Below, in pieces: positions 33,962 to 46,560 of a stretch of 64,000 nucleotides of DNA. This stretch comes from an uncultured Acidovorax sp. (GTDB taxonomy: Bacteria > Pseudomonadota > Gammaproteobacteria > Burkholderiales > Burkholderiaceae_C): the NCBI GenBank assembly GCA_913774625.1, contig CAJYHL010000051.1, positions 62,001 through 126,000 of the forward strand, read 5' to 3'. Position 1 is the first letter of the stretch. Each line of letters opens with the position of its first letter. A model generated the notes under the pieces. That model was not told the DNA's origin. It ran no database searches and saw only the letters and a list, made by a program, of their open reading frames with translations. A program made the translations under genes and the position numbers.

Positions 33962-35014
33962 ATGAATGCTCTTGCCATGACCCGCCGCGCTGCGGCCCTT
34001 GCCCTGACCGCCTGCCTGGCCGCCTGCGGCGGCGGCGGCGGGGGCGGAGGAGACATCTCCGCAGGCGGCGGCAGCGGGGGCGGTGGAGGCGGGGACGGCG
34101 GCGGAAATGGAGGTGGAAGCGGTGGTGGGGGTGGCGGTGGCGGCACCGCCCCGGCCCAGGTCACCGGCCAGTACATCGCCCAACCGGCCGCGTCCGGCGC
34201 TGCGCTGCTGGCCGCCATGAACGACCAGGGCTCGCGCGGCTATGCCTACCTGTCGGCCCTAGCGACGGGAGGCGGAGTGCAGTCGGACTTCTACGTGACC
34301 GACACCGCGCACGGCAGTTCGCGGCTGAGCTATGAAACGGTGGCGCAGGCCAGCTCGGGCGATGGGCTGGTGGCCCAGCTCAACCAGCAGGGAGCGCGCG
34401 GCTTCGCCTTCAAGGCGCCCTACATGTCCGCCGGCGGTTCGGGCATCAGCCTGCTGACGGTGCGCGACGCGGCGCGCGGCACCACCTATGCCTACGAGCG
34501 GCAGGCCATCTCCGGCAGCCTGGGCAGCGATGCCTTCCAGGCCCAGCTGAACGCCGAGGGCGCGCGGGGCTACCGGCTGGTCGGCCCGATCGGCGCGGGC
34601 CAGGACAGCTTCAACCTCTACGTCAAGGACTCCAGCGCCACCACCTATGCCTACACCGTGATCCCCGTATCCGGCTTCGGCGGCATGGCCAGCGGCGACG
34701 CGCTGCGCCAGCGGCTCAACGAGCAGGGCGCGCAGGGCAGGTTCTACCTGGGCGCGTTCTCGCTGCAGGGCGGCGCCAGCGGGCAGGTCTTCGAGAAGAG
34801 TTCGGCGCAGAACGGCGCCGTCGAATACGACCTGAGCGCCGTCAACCTGCAGCAGACGGCGGACCAGCGGCTGGCCGCCATGAACCAGCGTGCCGCGCAG
34901 GGCTTCTTCTTCGTGAGCGACCTTTCGACCGACGACGGCAGCAGCTACACCCTGTCGGCGCGCAACGCGGCCAGCCTGCGCAGTCCGCTGGCCGGCATCG
35001 CTTTCCCGAACTGA
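33962..35014 (+). CDS. repeat-containing lipoprotein of unknown function
   Basis: A 350-residue predicted lipoprotein: the signal peptide ends in lipobox LAAC (C22), followed by an extreme glycine-rich linker (about 23-62). The rest is five tandem repeats of about 55 residues. Each starts with a helix-like segment: LLAAMNDQGSRGY (82), LVAQLNQQGARGF (136), FQAQLNAEGARGY (192), LRQRLNEQGAQGR (248), RLAAMNQRAAQGF (303). Each continues into strand-like sequence often ending TTYAYE or similar. I do not recognise the family. The layout suggests a surface or periplasmic tethered repeat domain projected by a flexible linker. A terminator follows at 35077. Confidence 0.82.
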   Translation: MNALAMTRRAAALALTACLAACGGGGGGGGDISAGGGSGGGGGGDGGGNGGGSGGGGGGGGTAPAQVTGQYIAQPAASGAALLAAMNDQGSRGYAYLSALATGGGVQSDFYVTDTAHGSSRLSYETVAQASSGDGLVAQLNQQGARGFAFKAPYMSAGGSGISLLTVRDAARGTTYAYERQAISGSLGSDAFQAQLNAEGARGYRLVGPIGAGQDSFNLYVKDSSATTYAYTVIPVSGFGGMASGDALRQRLNEQGAQGRFYLGAFSLQGGASGQVFEKSSAQNGAVEYDLSAVNLQQTADQRLAAMNQRAAQGFFFVSDLSTDDGSSYTLSARNAASLRSPLAGIAFPN

Positions 35015-35076
35015 TGGATAGAAGGAGAAGGGTGGGCCTTTCGCCCGGCACCGCCGCCGGGCTCACGCATACTCGC

Positions 35077-35098
35077 AGGGCGCCTTCGGGCGCCTTTT
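35077..35098 (+). terminator. intrinsic terminator with TTCG loop
   Basis: The arms GGCGCC/GGCGCC, extended by a G-T and an A-T pair, close a stable TTCG tetraloop and run into TTTT. It lies 63 bases after the repeat-lipoprotein stop and 44 bases before the next gene. Confidence 0.75.
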
Positions 35099-35141
35099 CC
35101 ATTTCCACTTTCCCAACTAGTTCTAGAAAGACGTTGACATC

Positions 35142-35816
35142 ATGCTGGCCTTCGATGCGGTGCTGTTCGATTGCGATGGAGTCCTGGTGGACAGCGAGCC
35201 CATCACCCACCGCGTGCTGCGCGAGCTGCTGGCCGAATCCGGCTGGGTGATGACGGAAGAAGAATGCCTGCACATCTTCCTGGGCAAGGCCGTGCGTTCC
35301 GAAGCGGCGCGCATCGAGGCGAACACCGGCCGGCCGCTGACCGACGCCTGGATGGACGAGTTCTACGCCCGGCGCAACGCCGCGCTGGCGGCCGAGCTGC
35401 AGGCCATTCCCGGCGCCGCCGAGGCCGTGGCGGCGGTGCGTGCGCGGCTGCTGCCGGGCCGCATCGCCTGCGCCTCCGGCGCCGACCGCGTCAAGGTGGA
35501 GCTGCAGCTGGACAAGACCGGCCTGGCTCCGTTGTTCGAGGGTCGCGTCTTCAGCGGCCACGAGGTGCCGCGCACCAAGCCCGCGCCCGATGTCTATCTG
35601 GCCGCCGCCGCAGCCCTGGGCGTGCCGCCCGCGCGCTGCCTGGTGGTGGAGGATTCGGCCACGGGCGTGACGGCCGGCGTGGCTGCGGGCGCCACGGTGG
35701 TGGGCTACAGCCCGGGCGGGCTGGGGCACCAGACGGCCGATGCGCTGCGCGCTGCCGGCGCGGCGCAGATCATCGTCCGCATGGACGAGCTGCCGGGACT
35801 GCTGGACGCGGCCTGA
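35142..35816 (+). CDS. HAD family hydrolase (beta-phosphoglucomutase/phosphatase-like)
   Basis: A 224-residue haloacid-dehalogenase-superfamily enzyme. Motif I DCDGVLVDSEP (nucleophile D10) is followed by a helical cap (about 20-90), motif II in CASGADR, motif III at KPAPDVY and motif IV in VVEDSATG. It belongs to the subfamily I group with phosphoglycolate, beta-phosphoglucomutase and sugar-phosphate phosphatases; the natural substrate cannot be fixed from sequence. The ATG at 35142 is preceded by a weak ribosome-binding site. Confidence 0.92.
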   Translation: MLAFDAVLFDCDGVLVDSEPITHRVLRELLAESGWVMTEEECLHIFLGKAVRSEAARIEANTGRPLTDAWMDEFYARRNAALAAELQAIPGAAEAVAAVRARLLPGRIACASGADRVKVELQLDKTGLAPLFEGRVFSGHEVPRTKPAPDVYLAAAAALGVPPARCLVVEDSATGVTAGVAAGATVVGYSPGGLGHQTADALRAAGAAQIIVRMDELPGLLDAA

Positions 35817-35901
35817 ACCGGCGGGTCGCGGCCCGGTCATGAGGCTGCCACGAGCCCGCCCTAGGCTGGCGGGCTTTGTGTCACCCCCTGCCGCAGCCGT
35901 C

Positions 35902-37464
35902 ATGTCCTCCTTCGTTCCATCCCTCCGCTGGGCCGTCCTGGCCGCCACCTTCGCGCTCGCTGCCTGCGGCGGCGGCGATTCCGCCTCGGCTTCGGCTTCG
36001 GCCTCCGCGTCCTCCGGCTTCTATGCCACCAAGACGGGCTACCAGCCGCGCCAGCCGCTGGCCAGCTACGAGCCGCCGCCCGCGGGCTTCACCAAGGTCT
36101 ATGCGGAGCTGGTCGCGCGGCACGGCACGCGGGGCCTGTCCAGCATGAAGTACGACGACGCGGTGCTCAACCTGTGGACCCGCGCCCAGGCCGACGGCGC
36201 ATTGACGCCGCTGGGCCAGAAGCTGGGCCCTGACGTGCAGAAGATCATGCAGGCCAACTTCGTGCTGGGCTGGGGTGTCGCCGGCATCAGCACGCCCGGC
36301 TACGGCAACCTCACGCAGGTGGGCATCGCCGAACATCGCCAGCTGGCCGCGCGCCTGGCGCAGCGCGATCCGGAACTGTTCACCGGCCAGCTCTTCCAGG
36401 GCCGAGCCCGCGCCATCGAGGTGCTGCATTCCGGCCAGGACCGCGCGGTGGACAGCTCGCAGTTCTTCGCGGCCTCGCTGGCCGCCTCGGCTCCGGCGGC
36501 GGCCGGCGCCATCGCGCCGGCCGTGGTGGACCGCTTCCAGCTCTATCCGCACAAGCTCTCCACCAGCACCGACGCGGTGACCGACGGCAACCCCGTGCGT
36601 GCCGCGGTGTTGGCCGCCAGCCAGGACTACCAGCGCTACGCGGCGGCCCAGGACACGGCCGGCTTCGGCGCCGAAGCCGCCGCCAAGGTGGCCGCGGCCC
36701 GCAAGGCGCCCGAGGTGCGCGCCCATGCGCGCGCCGTGCTGGAGCGGCTCTTCTCCAGCGCCTTCCTCGACAAGCTCGATGCCGGCACCTATAGCTTCTC
36801 CAACAACGGCAAGCGCAGCTTCTCCAGCGCCGACGGCCGCTTTACCAGCACGCTGGCGGGCGACGGCAAGACCAAGATCCAGAGCTCCGTCGATGCCGCC
36901 GCGCTGCTCTACGAGCTCTACATCATCGCCCCCGGCATGAAGGCGGAAACCGGCGGCGTGGACTTCAGCCCCTACATGCCGATCGAGCACGCACCCACCT
37001 TCGCCTATCTGCAGGACATCGACGACTTCTACGGCAAGGGCCCGGCCGCGCCCGAGTACGGCGGCGTCACCACCCGCTTCACGCAGGCGCTGCTGAAGGA
37101 CTTCTTCGATGAGGTGGGCCGCATCGCCCGGGGCGACATGGGCCACGCCGCCCGCCTGCGCTTCACGCATGCCGAGGTCATGATTCCCTTCATCGCCCGC
37201 CTGGGCCTGCGCAACGCGGCCACGCCCGTGCCGCGCGCCGCCACCTACGCCTATGCGAACAACCCCTGGCGCGGCGAAGACGTGTCGCCCATGGCCACCA
37301 ACGTGCAGTGGGACGTGGTGCGCGACCCCTGGGGCGTGACCCTGGTGAAGATGCTGTTCAACGAGCAGGAGGTGGACTTCCCCGCCGCCTGCGAGTCCGC
37401 CCGCTACGCGGCCGGCAGCCGCTACTACGACTACACCGGCCTCAGAAGCTGCTACGGCCTGTAG
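35902..37464 (+). CDS. histidine-type phosphatase lipoprotein, inositol-polyphosphate-phosphatase-like
   Basis: A 520-residue predicted lipoprotein (lipobox LAAC, C22, then an SA-repeat linker) with a branch-2 histidine phosphatase domain. The nucleophile motif is RHGTR with H74. The second motif is THAEVMIPF: HAE in place of the usual HD of acid phosphatases and phytases, the signature of multiple inositol polyphosphate phosphatases. Probably hydrolyses phosphate esters such as phytate in the periplasm or at the cell surface. Its 3' end overlaps the end of the convergent AraC-type gene by 23 bases. Confidence 0.85.
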   Translation: MSSFVPSLRWAVLAATFALAACGGGDSASASASASASSGFYATKTGYQPRQPLASYEPPPAGFTKVYAELVARHGTRGLSSMKYDDAVLNLWTRAQADGALTPLGQKLGPDVQKIMQANFVLGWGVAGISTPGYGNLTQVGIAEHRQLAARLAQRDPELFTGQLFQGRARAIEVLHSGQDRAVDSSQFFAASLAASAPAAAGAIAPAVVDRFQLYPHKLSTSTDAVTDGNPVRAAVLAASQDYQRYAAAQDTAGFGAEAAAKVAAARKAPEVRAHARAVLERLFSSAFLDKLDAGTYSFSNNGKRSFSSADGRFTSTLAGDGKTKIQSSVDAAALLYELYIIAPGMKAETGGVDFSPYMPIEHAPTFAYLQDIDDFYGKGPAAPEYGGVTTRFTQALLKDFFDEVGRIARGDMGHAARLRFTHAEVMIPFIARLGLRNAATPVPRAATYAYANNPWRGEDVSPMATNVQWDVVRDPWGVTLVKMLFNEQEVDFPAACESARYAAGSRYYDYTGLRSCYGL

Positions 37465-38536
37465 CCGGCAGGCCGGCGGCGGGGCGCTGGCGCCGCCGGT
37501 ATTCGGTGGGCGCCAGGCCCGTCCATTCGCGGAAGGCGCGCGTGAAGCTCTTCTCGCTGGCGAAGCCCGCCGCCTGCGCCACCGCCTTGACCGGGCGGTC
37601 GGTGCGCTGCAGCAGATCGCGCGCCCGCTGCTGGCGCGCCTCGTCTTTCAAGGCCTGCAGCGAGGCGCCTTCCTCCTTCAATTGCCTGTGCAGCGTGCGC
37701 GGCGACACGTGCAGATGGTCGGCCAGCGTCTGCGCGCTGTGGGCCGCCTCCGGCGCCTGGGCCAGCACCTGGCGCACGCGCTGGACCAGCAGCCGGTCGC
37801 GCCGGTACTGGCGCACGGTGAGCGGCAGGGCGCGCTGCAGCATCTGGCGCAGCATGGCCTCGTCGCGCTGCAGGGGCATGTCCAGATAGCGCGCGTCGAA
37901 GCGCAGCAGCGCCTGGGGCGCGCCGAAGCGCGGCGCCACGCCGAAGAGCAGCGGATAGACACCGGCATGCGGCGGCGCAGCGAACGGGAAGGCCGCCTCC
38001 AGCAGCGGCAGGCGCGAGTCGATGAACCAGCACGAGAGCCCCAGCGCATTGCGCAGCACCGAAACAATGCAGAACTCGCGCAGATCGCCCAGGCCGCGGT
38101 GCTCGGCCAGCGTCAGCGTGGCCGTGGCGCCCTGGGCATCCAGGTGCAGGCCGATGTCGTCCGCGATCAGCGCATGGTGGCGGCACCAGCGCCGCAGCGC
38201 CAGGCCCAGCGTGGGCGAGCTGATGGAGGCGCGCGCCAGCATGCCGTAGCTGCCCCAGGGCAGGCGGCGCGAGAACCAGCCCAGCGCCTCGTCGTCCAGC
38301 TCGCGCATGGCGGCGGCCGATAGCGCCTCCATCTGCAGCGCCGTGATGCGGGCGCCGGCATCCTGCACCAGCGCTGGCGGGATTCGTGCCGCTGCCAGCG
38401 CGGCAGCGGGGGCCATGCCACGCTGCGCATAGGCCTGCACGATGGCCTGCACGAAGGCCATGGGTGTGGCCGCTACGGGTTGCGAAGCCGTGGCGGCAGC
38501 GGGCGGGGCCGGCGGTGGGGCAGGGGAGCGGGGCAT
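37442..38536 (-). CDS. AraC family transcriptional regulator
   Basis: A 364-residue regulator of the AraC group with a long N-terminal arabinose-binding-domain-like half (about 40-230; [20 protein letters not shown] and [20 protein letters not shown] are typical). The C-terminal pair of helix-turn-helix motifs spans about 255-350: [20 protein letters not shown], and [20 protein letters not shown]. It is divergent from the acyl-CoA ligase gene (166 bases between starts) and may control it. The start at 38536 is preferred over longer in-frame options that would run into the ligase promoter. Confidence 0.9.
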   Translation of the reverse strand: MPRSPAPPPAPPAAATASQPVAATPMAFVQAIVQAYAQRGMAPAAALAAARIPPALVQDAGARITALQMEALSAAAMRELDDEALGWFSRRLPWGSYGMLARASISSPTLGLALRRWCRHHALIADDIGLHLDAQGATATLTLAEHRGLGDLREFCIVSVLRNALGLSCWFIDSRLPLLEAAFPFAAPPHAGVYPLLFGVAPRFGAPQALLRFDARYLDMPLQRDEAMLRQMLQRALPLTVRQYRRDRLLVQRVRQVLAQAPEAAHSAQTLADHLHVSPRTLHRQLKEEGASLQALKDEARQQRARDLLQRTDRPVKAVAQAAGFASEKSFTRAFREWTGLAPTEYRRRQRPAAGLPATGRSSF

Positions 38537-38702
38537 GGAGCCAGTGTGGCTTTCGATGGCACGATTTGCAACCTTTCTGGCCCGATCCGGGGTACAGGCC
38601 CCGGGCCCGCAGGCGTATGCTGCACAGCACGCCTGCCTGCCCACGCCGGGCCGGCGCAGCTGCCCGAAGTCCGCCAGAGACCACCTGCCAGGAGACATCG
38701 CC

Positions 38703-40439
<1,737 letters not shown>

Positions 40440-40509
40440 CGCGGCGCCTCGCTTCGCTTTGATCCCTCTTCATTCCGCTCCACGGCCCGATGCCCGAACG
40501 ACTGCTTCC

Positions 40510-42114
<1,605 letters not shown>

Positions 42115-42161
42115 GATTTTTCCCTTCCAGGACACAGGTCTTCAGCAGAAGGGGTCATTCC

Positions 42162-43334
42162 ATGCCAGGTCGTTTCCATTCCATCGTCCGGCGCCTCTGC
42201 GCCATGGCGCTCGCCGCCGTGTGCGCGGGCGCCGGTGCGCAGAGCGCGCCGCCCGCGCCGCTGGATGCCGGCCTGCGTGAGCAGGTCGTGATGGTGCCCA
42301 AGGGCAGCGGCCTGCTGTCCACATCGCTGGAAACCACCTTCTTCCGGCCGCCAGGGCCGGGGCCTTTCCCCATCGTCGTCATCAATCACGGCAAGCAGCA
42401 CGGCAACCCGCGCTTCCAGGCGCGGGCGCGGTACGAGCCGGCCGTGCGCACCTTCCTGTCGCGCGGCTACATGGTGGTCGTTCCCATGCGGCAGGGCTTC
42501 TCGCAGTCCACGGGGGCCTACATCGGCGGCGGCTGCAATACCGAAGGCAACGGGCTGGCCCAGGCCGAAGACGTGCAGGCCGTGCTGGCCTACCTGCGCA
42601 CCGTGCCGGATGCGGACAACAGCCGCATCGTGATCGCGGGCCAGTCGCATGGGGGCCTGACCACCATGGCGCTCAGTTCACTGCCGCCGGCACAGGGAGT
42701 GAAGGGCTATATCAACTTCGCAGGCGGTTTGAACAACGACAGCTGCGTGAATTGGGAGGGCGCCTTGGCCGGCGCCATGGGCGACTATGGCAAGACGGCG
42801 CGCCTGCCCTCGCTCTGGTTCTACGGCAGCAACGACAGCTACTGGCCCGAGGCCCTGTGGCGCGACATGTACGCCCGCTACGTGGCCGGCGGCGCGCCGG
42901 CCCGGCTGGTGGCCTACGGCCCCTTCGCATCGGATGCGCACGGCATGTTCGCCTCGCGCGCCGGCCTGAAGATCTGGGTGCCCGAGGTGGACAAGTTCCT
43001 GGCTGAACTGGGCCTGCCATCGCAGGTCACCGTCGCCCTGCCCGGTTTGCAGCACGACCATGCGCCGCCGGCCGCCACCGATGCCTTCCCCGTCGGCGAT
43101 GCGGCGGCCATCCCCCATGTGGGCACGGCTGCGCGCGAGGGCTACCAGCGGTTCCTGGCCACACCTTTCCCGCGCGCTTTCGCCATCGCCGAAACCGGCG
43201 CCTGGGCCTACTTCTATGGCCGCGCCGACGCCATGAACGCCGCCATGGAGCGCTGCACGCGCAACGCCCAGGCCAAGGGCGGCACCTGCCATCTCTACGC
43301 CGTGGACGACCAGATCGTCTGGCCCAAGCCATGA
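42162..43334 (+). CDS. secreted alpha/beta hydrolase (dienelactone-hydrolase-like)
   Basis: A 390-residue exported hydrolase. The signal peptide (about 1-27, ending AGAGAQ) is followed by an alpha/beta core with the nucleophile elbow GQSHGG, the acid after LWFYGSNDSYWPE and the catalytic His in SDAHGMF. The C-terminal ~110 residues form an extension with a conserved-looking KGGTCHLYAVDDQIVW end, which resembles the tail of other periplasmic hydrolases. Substrate unknown. It overlaps the next hydrolase gene by 4 bases. Confidence 0.88.
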   Translation: MPGRFHSIVRRLCAMALAAVCAGAGAQSAPPAPLDAGLREQVVMVPKGSGLLSTSLETTFFRPPGPGPFPIVVINHGKQHGNPRFQARARYEPAVRTFLSRGYMVVVPMRQGFSQSTGAYIGGGCNTEGNGLAQAEDVQAVLAYLRTVPDADNSRIVIAGQSHGGLTTMALSSLPPAQGVKGYINFAGGLNNDSCVNWEGALAGAMGDYGKTARLPSLWFYGSNDSYWPEALWRDMYARYVAGGAPARLVAYGPFASDAHGMFASRAGLKIWVPEVDKFLAELGLPSQVTVALPGLQHDHAPPAATDAFPVGDAAAIPHVGTAAREGYQRFLATPFPRAFAIAETGAWAYFYGRADAMNAAMERCTRNAQAKGGTCHLYAVDDQIVWPKP

Positions 43335-44287
43335 AGCGCTCCTTCCTCCGCCTGATCTCCCCGGGGCTGCTGGCCGCGCTGCTGTCGGCATGCCAGACCC
43401 CGGGCCCGTCCACCCAGGGCGTGCCGCTGGAGTCGCCTGCGCCAGCCGCGCAGCCGCCTCACGCCGAGAAGCCGTCCGGGCTGCAGCGCATCCAGCTGCC
43501 CCTGCCCGGCGGCGAGAGCCTGCAGGCCCACTGGTGGCCTGCGGACGGTGCCGATGCCGCCCATCCGCAGCCGGCCGTGATGGCCCTGCACGGCTGCGGC
43601 GGCCTCTATGCCCGCAGCGGCCAGCTGGCCCAGCGCTACCGCGAGACCGCTGCGCGCCTGCATGCGGCCGGCTATGCCGTGCTGCTGCCCGACAGCTTCG
43701 GCTCGCGCGGCCTGCAGTCCCTCTGCAGCACCCGCTACCGCGATCGCGACGTGCCCGTGGCCCTGCGCGTGCAGGACGCGCGCGCCGCCATCGCCTGGCT
43801 GGCGGCGCAGCCCGGCGTGGACGCGCAGCGCATCGGCGTGATGGGCTGGTCCAACGGCGGCACCACCACGCTCAACCTGCTGGAGCAGCGCCGGCTGCAC
43901 CCCGCGCCGGGCGATGTGCCGCTGGCGGGTGCTGCCGTGTTCTACCCTGGCTGCGGCCCGCTGCAGCGCCGGCATGCCGCGCTGGAGCCCGCGCCCCTGC
44001 TGATGCAGCTGGGCGCGCTGGACGACTGGACGCCCGCCCAGCCCTGCGTGGACTTCGCCCACTCGCTGCAGGCGCGGCCCGGCAGCGACGTCACCCTGCA
44101 TGTCTATGCGGACAGCTACCACGGCTTCGACGGCACGGCCCCTGTGCGGCTGCGCGCCGAAGTGCCCAACGGCGTGTCGCCCCAGGGCGTGCATGAAGGC
44201 GGCAACCCGGCCGCGCGAGCGCAGGCGCTGCCGGCCCTCGATGCCTTCTGGAACCGCGTGTTCGCTGCGAGGAGCGAAGGCCAGTGA
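43331..44287 (+). CDS. dienelactone-hydrolase-family lipoprotein
   Basis: A 318-residue predicted lipoprotein (lipobox LSAC) with an alpha/beta-hydrolase domain: oxyanion strand MALHGCGGLY, nucleophile elbow GWSNGG, acid in LGALDDWTP and catalytic His in DSYHGFDG. The elbow has Ser rather than the Cys of true dienelactone hydrolases, so an esterase-type reaction is likely. It starts in an ATGA overlap with the preceding exported hydrolase, making a two-gene unit of envelope hydrolases unrelated in sequence to the leucine genes around it. Confidence 0.88.
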   Translation: MKRSFLRLISPGLLAALLSACQTPGPSTQGVPLESPAPAAQPPHAEKPSGLQRIQLPLPGGESLQAHWWPADGADAAHPQPAVMALHGCGGLYARSGQLAQRYRETAARLHAAGYAVLLPDSFGSRGLQSLCSTRYRDRDVPVALRVQDARAAIAWLAAQPGVDAQRIGVMGWSNGGTTTLNLLEQRRLHPAPGDVPLAGAAVFYPGCGPLQRRHAALEPAPLLMQLGALDDWTPAQPCVDFAHSLQARPGSDVTLHVYADSYHGFDGTAPVRLRAEVPNGVSPQGVHEGGNPAARAQALPALDAFWNRVFAARSEGQ

Positions 44288-44324
44288 ACGCGATTCCCTT
44301 CCATAGCATTAACAGGCCCTAGCC

Positions 44325-44840
44325 ATGACCCATCCCTTCCACGCCCACTTCGTGCAACTGGCCCGCTACAACGCCTGGGCCACGGCGCGCCTGCTCGATG
44401 CCGTGGCGCACGTGCCCGACGCCGACTACCGGCGCGATGCGGGCCTGTTCTTTCGCAGCGTCCACGGCACGCTCAACCACCTGCTGGTGGCGGAGCAGTT
44501 GCTGTGGTTCGTGCGCTTTGCCGAAGGCATCTCGCCGCGCGTGGCGCTGGACGCAGAGGCCGAGCCTGACCGTGCCCGGCTGGACCAGCGGCTGCGGGCC
44601 GGCACGCTGCGCTGGGAGCCGCTGATCGCCGCGCTGCCGGCCGAGCGCTGGGCCGGCACGCTGGACTACACCACCATGCGCGGCACGGCGGCATCCTTGC
44701 CCTTTGCCGGCGGGCTGGCGCACGTCTTCAACCATTCCACCCACCACCGCGGGCAGATCACGGCGGCACTGACGGCACTGGGCCGCCCGGCGCCGGTGAT
44801 CGACCTCGTCTATTACCTGCAGAACCCCTCGCAGCCATGA
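44325..44840 (+). CDS. DinB family protein
   Basis: A 171-residue four-helix-bundle protein of the DinB/YfiT fold. The metal-binding histidines are visible in GTLNHLLVAEQ and NHSTHHRGQI. Family members include thiol-dependent transferases (bacillithiol, mycothiol, glutathione linked); which applies cannot be told. The stop overlaps the liuC start as ATGA, so it is translated together with the leucine pathway gene. Confidence 0.9.
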   Translation: MTHPFHAHFVQLARYNAWATARLLDAVAHVPDADYRRDAGLFFRSVHGTLNHLLVAEQLLWFVRFAEGISPRVALDAEAEPDRARLDQRLRAGTLRWEPLIAALPAERWAGTLDYTTMRGTAASLPFAGGLAHVFNHSTHHRGQITAALTALGRPAPVIDLVYYLQNPSQP

Positions 44841-45634
44841 GCCAAGCCCCCCTCGCCATCACCCAGTCCGGCGCCGTCGCGCGCATCACGCTGACCCGGC
44901 CCGAAGTGCGCAATGCGTTCAGCGACGAGGCCATTGCCGCCATCACCGCCGCCTTCGAGGACGTGGGCGCGCGCAGCGACGTGCGGGCCATCGTGCTGGC
45001 GGCCGAGGGCCCGGCCTTCTGCGCGGGCGCCGACCTGAACTGGATGCGGCGCATGGCCGACTACACGCGGGACGAGAACATCGCCGACGCCGCACTGCTG
45101 GCCGCCATGCTGCGCACCATCGCCGAATGCCCCAAGCCCACCATCGCCCGCGTGCAGGGCGATGTCTATGCCGGCGGCATGGGCCTGGTGGCGGCCTGCG
45201 ACATGGCGGTGGCGGTGGAGACGGCGGGCTTCTGCCTGTCGGAAGTCAAGCTCGGCCTCATCCCCGCGACCATCAGCCCCTATGTGATCCGCGCCATGGG
45301 CGCACGTGCCGCGCAGCGCTACTTCCTCACGGCCGAGCGCTTCGACGCGGCCGAGGCGCTGCGCATCGGCTTCGTGCATGCGCTGGTGGCCGATGCGGCG
45401 GCGCTCGATGCCGCCGTCGATGCCTGGACGCTCCAGCTCGCCGCCAACAGCCCGCATGCCGTGCGCGTCTGCAAGCGCCTGGTGCAGGACGTGGCCGGCC
45501 GCGCCATCGACGACGCGCTGATCGCCGCGACGGTGGAAGGCATCGCCGACATCCGCGCGAGCGACGAGGGGCGCGAGGGCGTGCAGGCCTTCCTGAACAA
45601 GCGCAAGCCGTCCTGGCTGGCGACGGCGGGCTGA
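44837..45634 (+). CDS. liuC: methylglutaconyl-CoA hydratase (enoyl-CoA hydratase family)
   Basis: A 265-residue crotonase-fold hydratase. The oxyanion-hole segments are FCAGADLNWMRRMA and the VYAGGMGLVAACDMAVA region; the acid/base stretch is SEVKLGLIPATISPYVIRAM. The WMRRMA helix after the first oxyanion loop is usual for LiuC-type enzymes that hydrate 3-methylglutaconyl-CoA to HMG-CoA. The placing between liuB and liuD supports this over a general beta-oxidation role. Confidence 0.92.
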   Translation: MSQAPLAITQSGAVARITLTRPEVRNAFSDEAIAAITAAFEDVGARSDVRAIVLAAEGPAFCAGADLNWMRRMADYTRDENIADAALLAAMLRTIAECPKPTIARVQGDVYAGGMGLVAACDMAVAVETAGFCLSEVKLGLIPATISPYVIRAMGARAAQRYFLTAERFDAAEALRIGFVHALVADAAALDAAVDAWTLQLAANSPHAVRVCKRLVQDVAGRAIDDALIAATVEGIADIRASDEGREGVQAFLNKRKPSWLATAG

Positions 45635-45656
45635 AGGCAGGGCGGGGCTGCAGGAC

Positions 45657-46376
45657 ATGGACGCGATCTGGCTTTCCCTGGTGCAGTGGTGGCATGCGCT
45701 GGGCCTGCACATCGATGCGGGCACGGCGCAGGCGGTCGCCGACGGCGCGCGCCAGGCCACGTCCCACCTGGACATGCCCGGCCTGCTGGCCCTGGCCGCC
45801 GCGCTGGGCTGGGCCAGCGGCTTGCGGCTCTACGCGGTGGTGTTCCTGGTCGGACTGATGGGCTGGACCGGCTGGCTGGCGCTGCCGCCGGGCCTGGCGC
45901 TGCTGCAGCACCCGGCGGTGCTGTGCGCCAGCGGCTTCATGCTGTGCGTCGAATTCTTCGCCGACAAAGTGCCCTGGATCGACAGCGCCTGGGATGCCGT
46001 CCACGCCTTCATCCGCGTGCCGGCCGGCGCGCTGCTGGCGGCCGGCGTCTTCGGCGCCGACCACGGCGCCATGGCGCTGGCGGCGGGGCTCGTGGGCGGA
46101 TCGCTGTCGGCCACGGCGCTGGCCACCAAGATGACCACGCGGGCGGCGGCCAACACGTCGCCGGAGCCCCTCTCCAACTGGCTGCTGTCCTTCTTCGAGG
46201 ACGGCCTGGTGGTCGCCGTGGTCTGGCTGGCCACGCAGCACCCGCTGCTCTTCGGCCTGACGCTGGCCGTGATGCTGGCGGTGTCGGCGCTGCTGCTGGC
46301 CGTGCTGTTCAAGTTCCTGCGGGCGGTGCTGCGGCGCCTCTCGGCCCTTTTTTCCAGTCCTGCGAAGGTGGTTTGA
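45657..46376 (+). CDS. DUF4126 membrane protein
   Basis: A 239-residue inner-membrane protein with about five to six hydrophobic segments and the DUF4126 core: ALGWASGLRLYAVVFLVGL at the first helix, EFFADKVPWIDSAWD after the second, and a Gly/Ala-rich pair around 120-155. It lies between liuC and liuD in the same direction (22 bases after liuC) and is often found in this place in related clusters, but no function is known. Confidence 0.88.
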   Translation: MDAIWLSLVQWWHALGLHIDAGTAQAVADGARQATSHLDMPGLLALAAALGWASGLRLYAVVFLVGLMGWTGWLALPPGLALLQHPAVLCASGFMLCVEFFADKVPWIDSAWDAVHAFIRVPAGALLAAGVFGADHGAMALAAGLVGGSLSATALATKMTTRAAANTSPEPLSNWLLSFFEDGLVVAVVWLATQHPLLFGLTLAVMLAVSALLLAVLFKFLRAVLRRLSALFSSPAKVV

Positions 46377-46400
46377 ATGTCCAAGAAAGTTCTGATCGAA

Positions 46401-46560
46401 GGAGGGCGCCATGTTTAAGAAGATCCTCATCGCCAACCGCGGCGAAAGCAGCCGCGCAGCGGTCGCTTCTGCACATCGCCTGGCACGCGCAGCGTGCGCA
46501 GGCGATCTCGCCGCGGGAGGGCGCCATGTTTAAGAAAATCCTGATCGCCAACCGCGGCGA
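46401..46560 (+). repeat. partial tandem duplication of the liuD start region
   Basis: The 45 bases 46401-46445 (ribosome-binding site, ATG and first 11 codons) recur at 46516-46560 with only two mismatches (46422 and 46428), both silent third positions. The period is 115 bases. The upstream copy is out of frame with liuD and opens a 40-codon mini frame (46411-46533) beginning MFKKILIANRGE and stopping just after the true liuD ATG. Probably a recombination scar or a fragment of a second biotin carboxylase gene start. Confidence 0.9.

Noticed and set aside
34020-34150. Glycine-codon repeat as a noncoding simple-sequence repeat or CRISPR-like array
   Set aside because: The frame is open throughout, follows a proper lipobox and leads into a structured repeat protein; there are no spacer units.
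46411-46533. Mini gene beginning MFKKILIANRGE, considered as a real second carboxylase gene or the true liuD start
   Set aside because: It is out of frame with liuD and stops after 40 codons; the complete biotin carboxylase frame begins at 46526. Kept only as a duplication scar.
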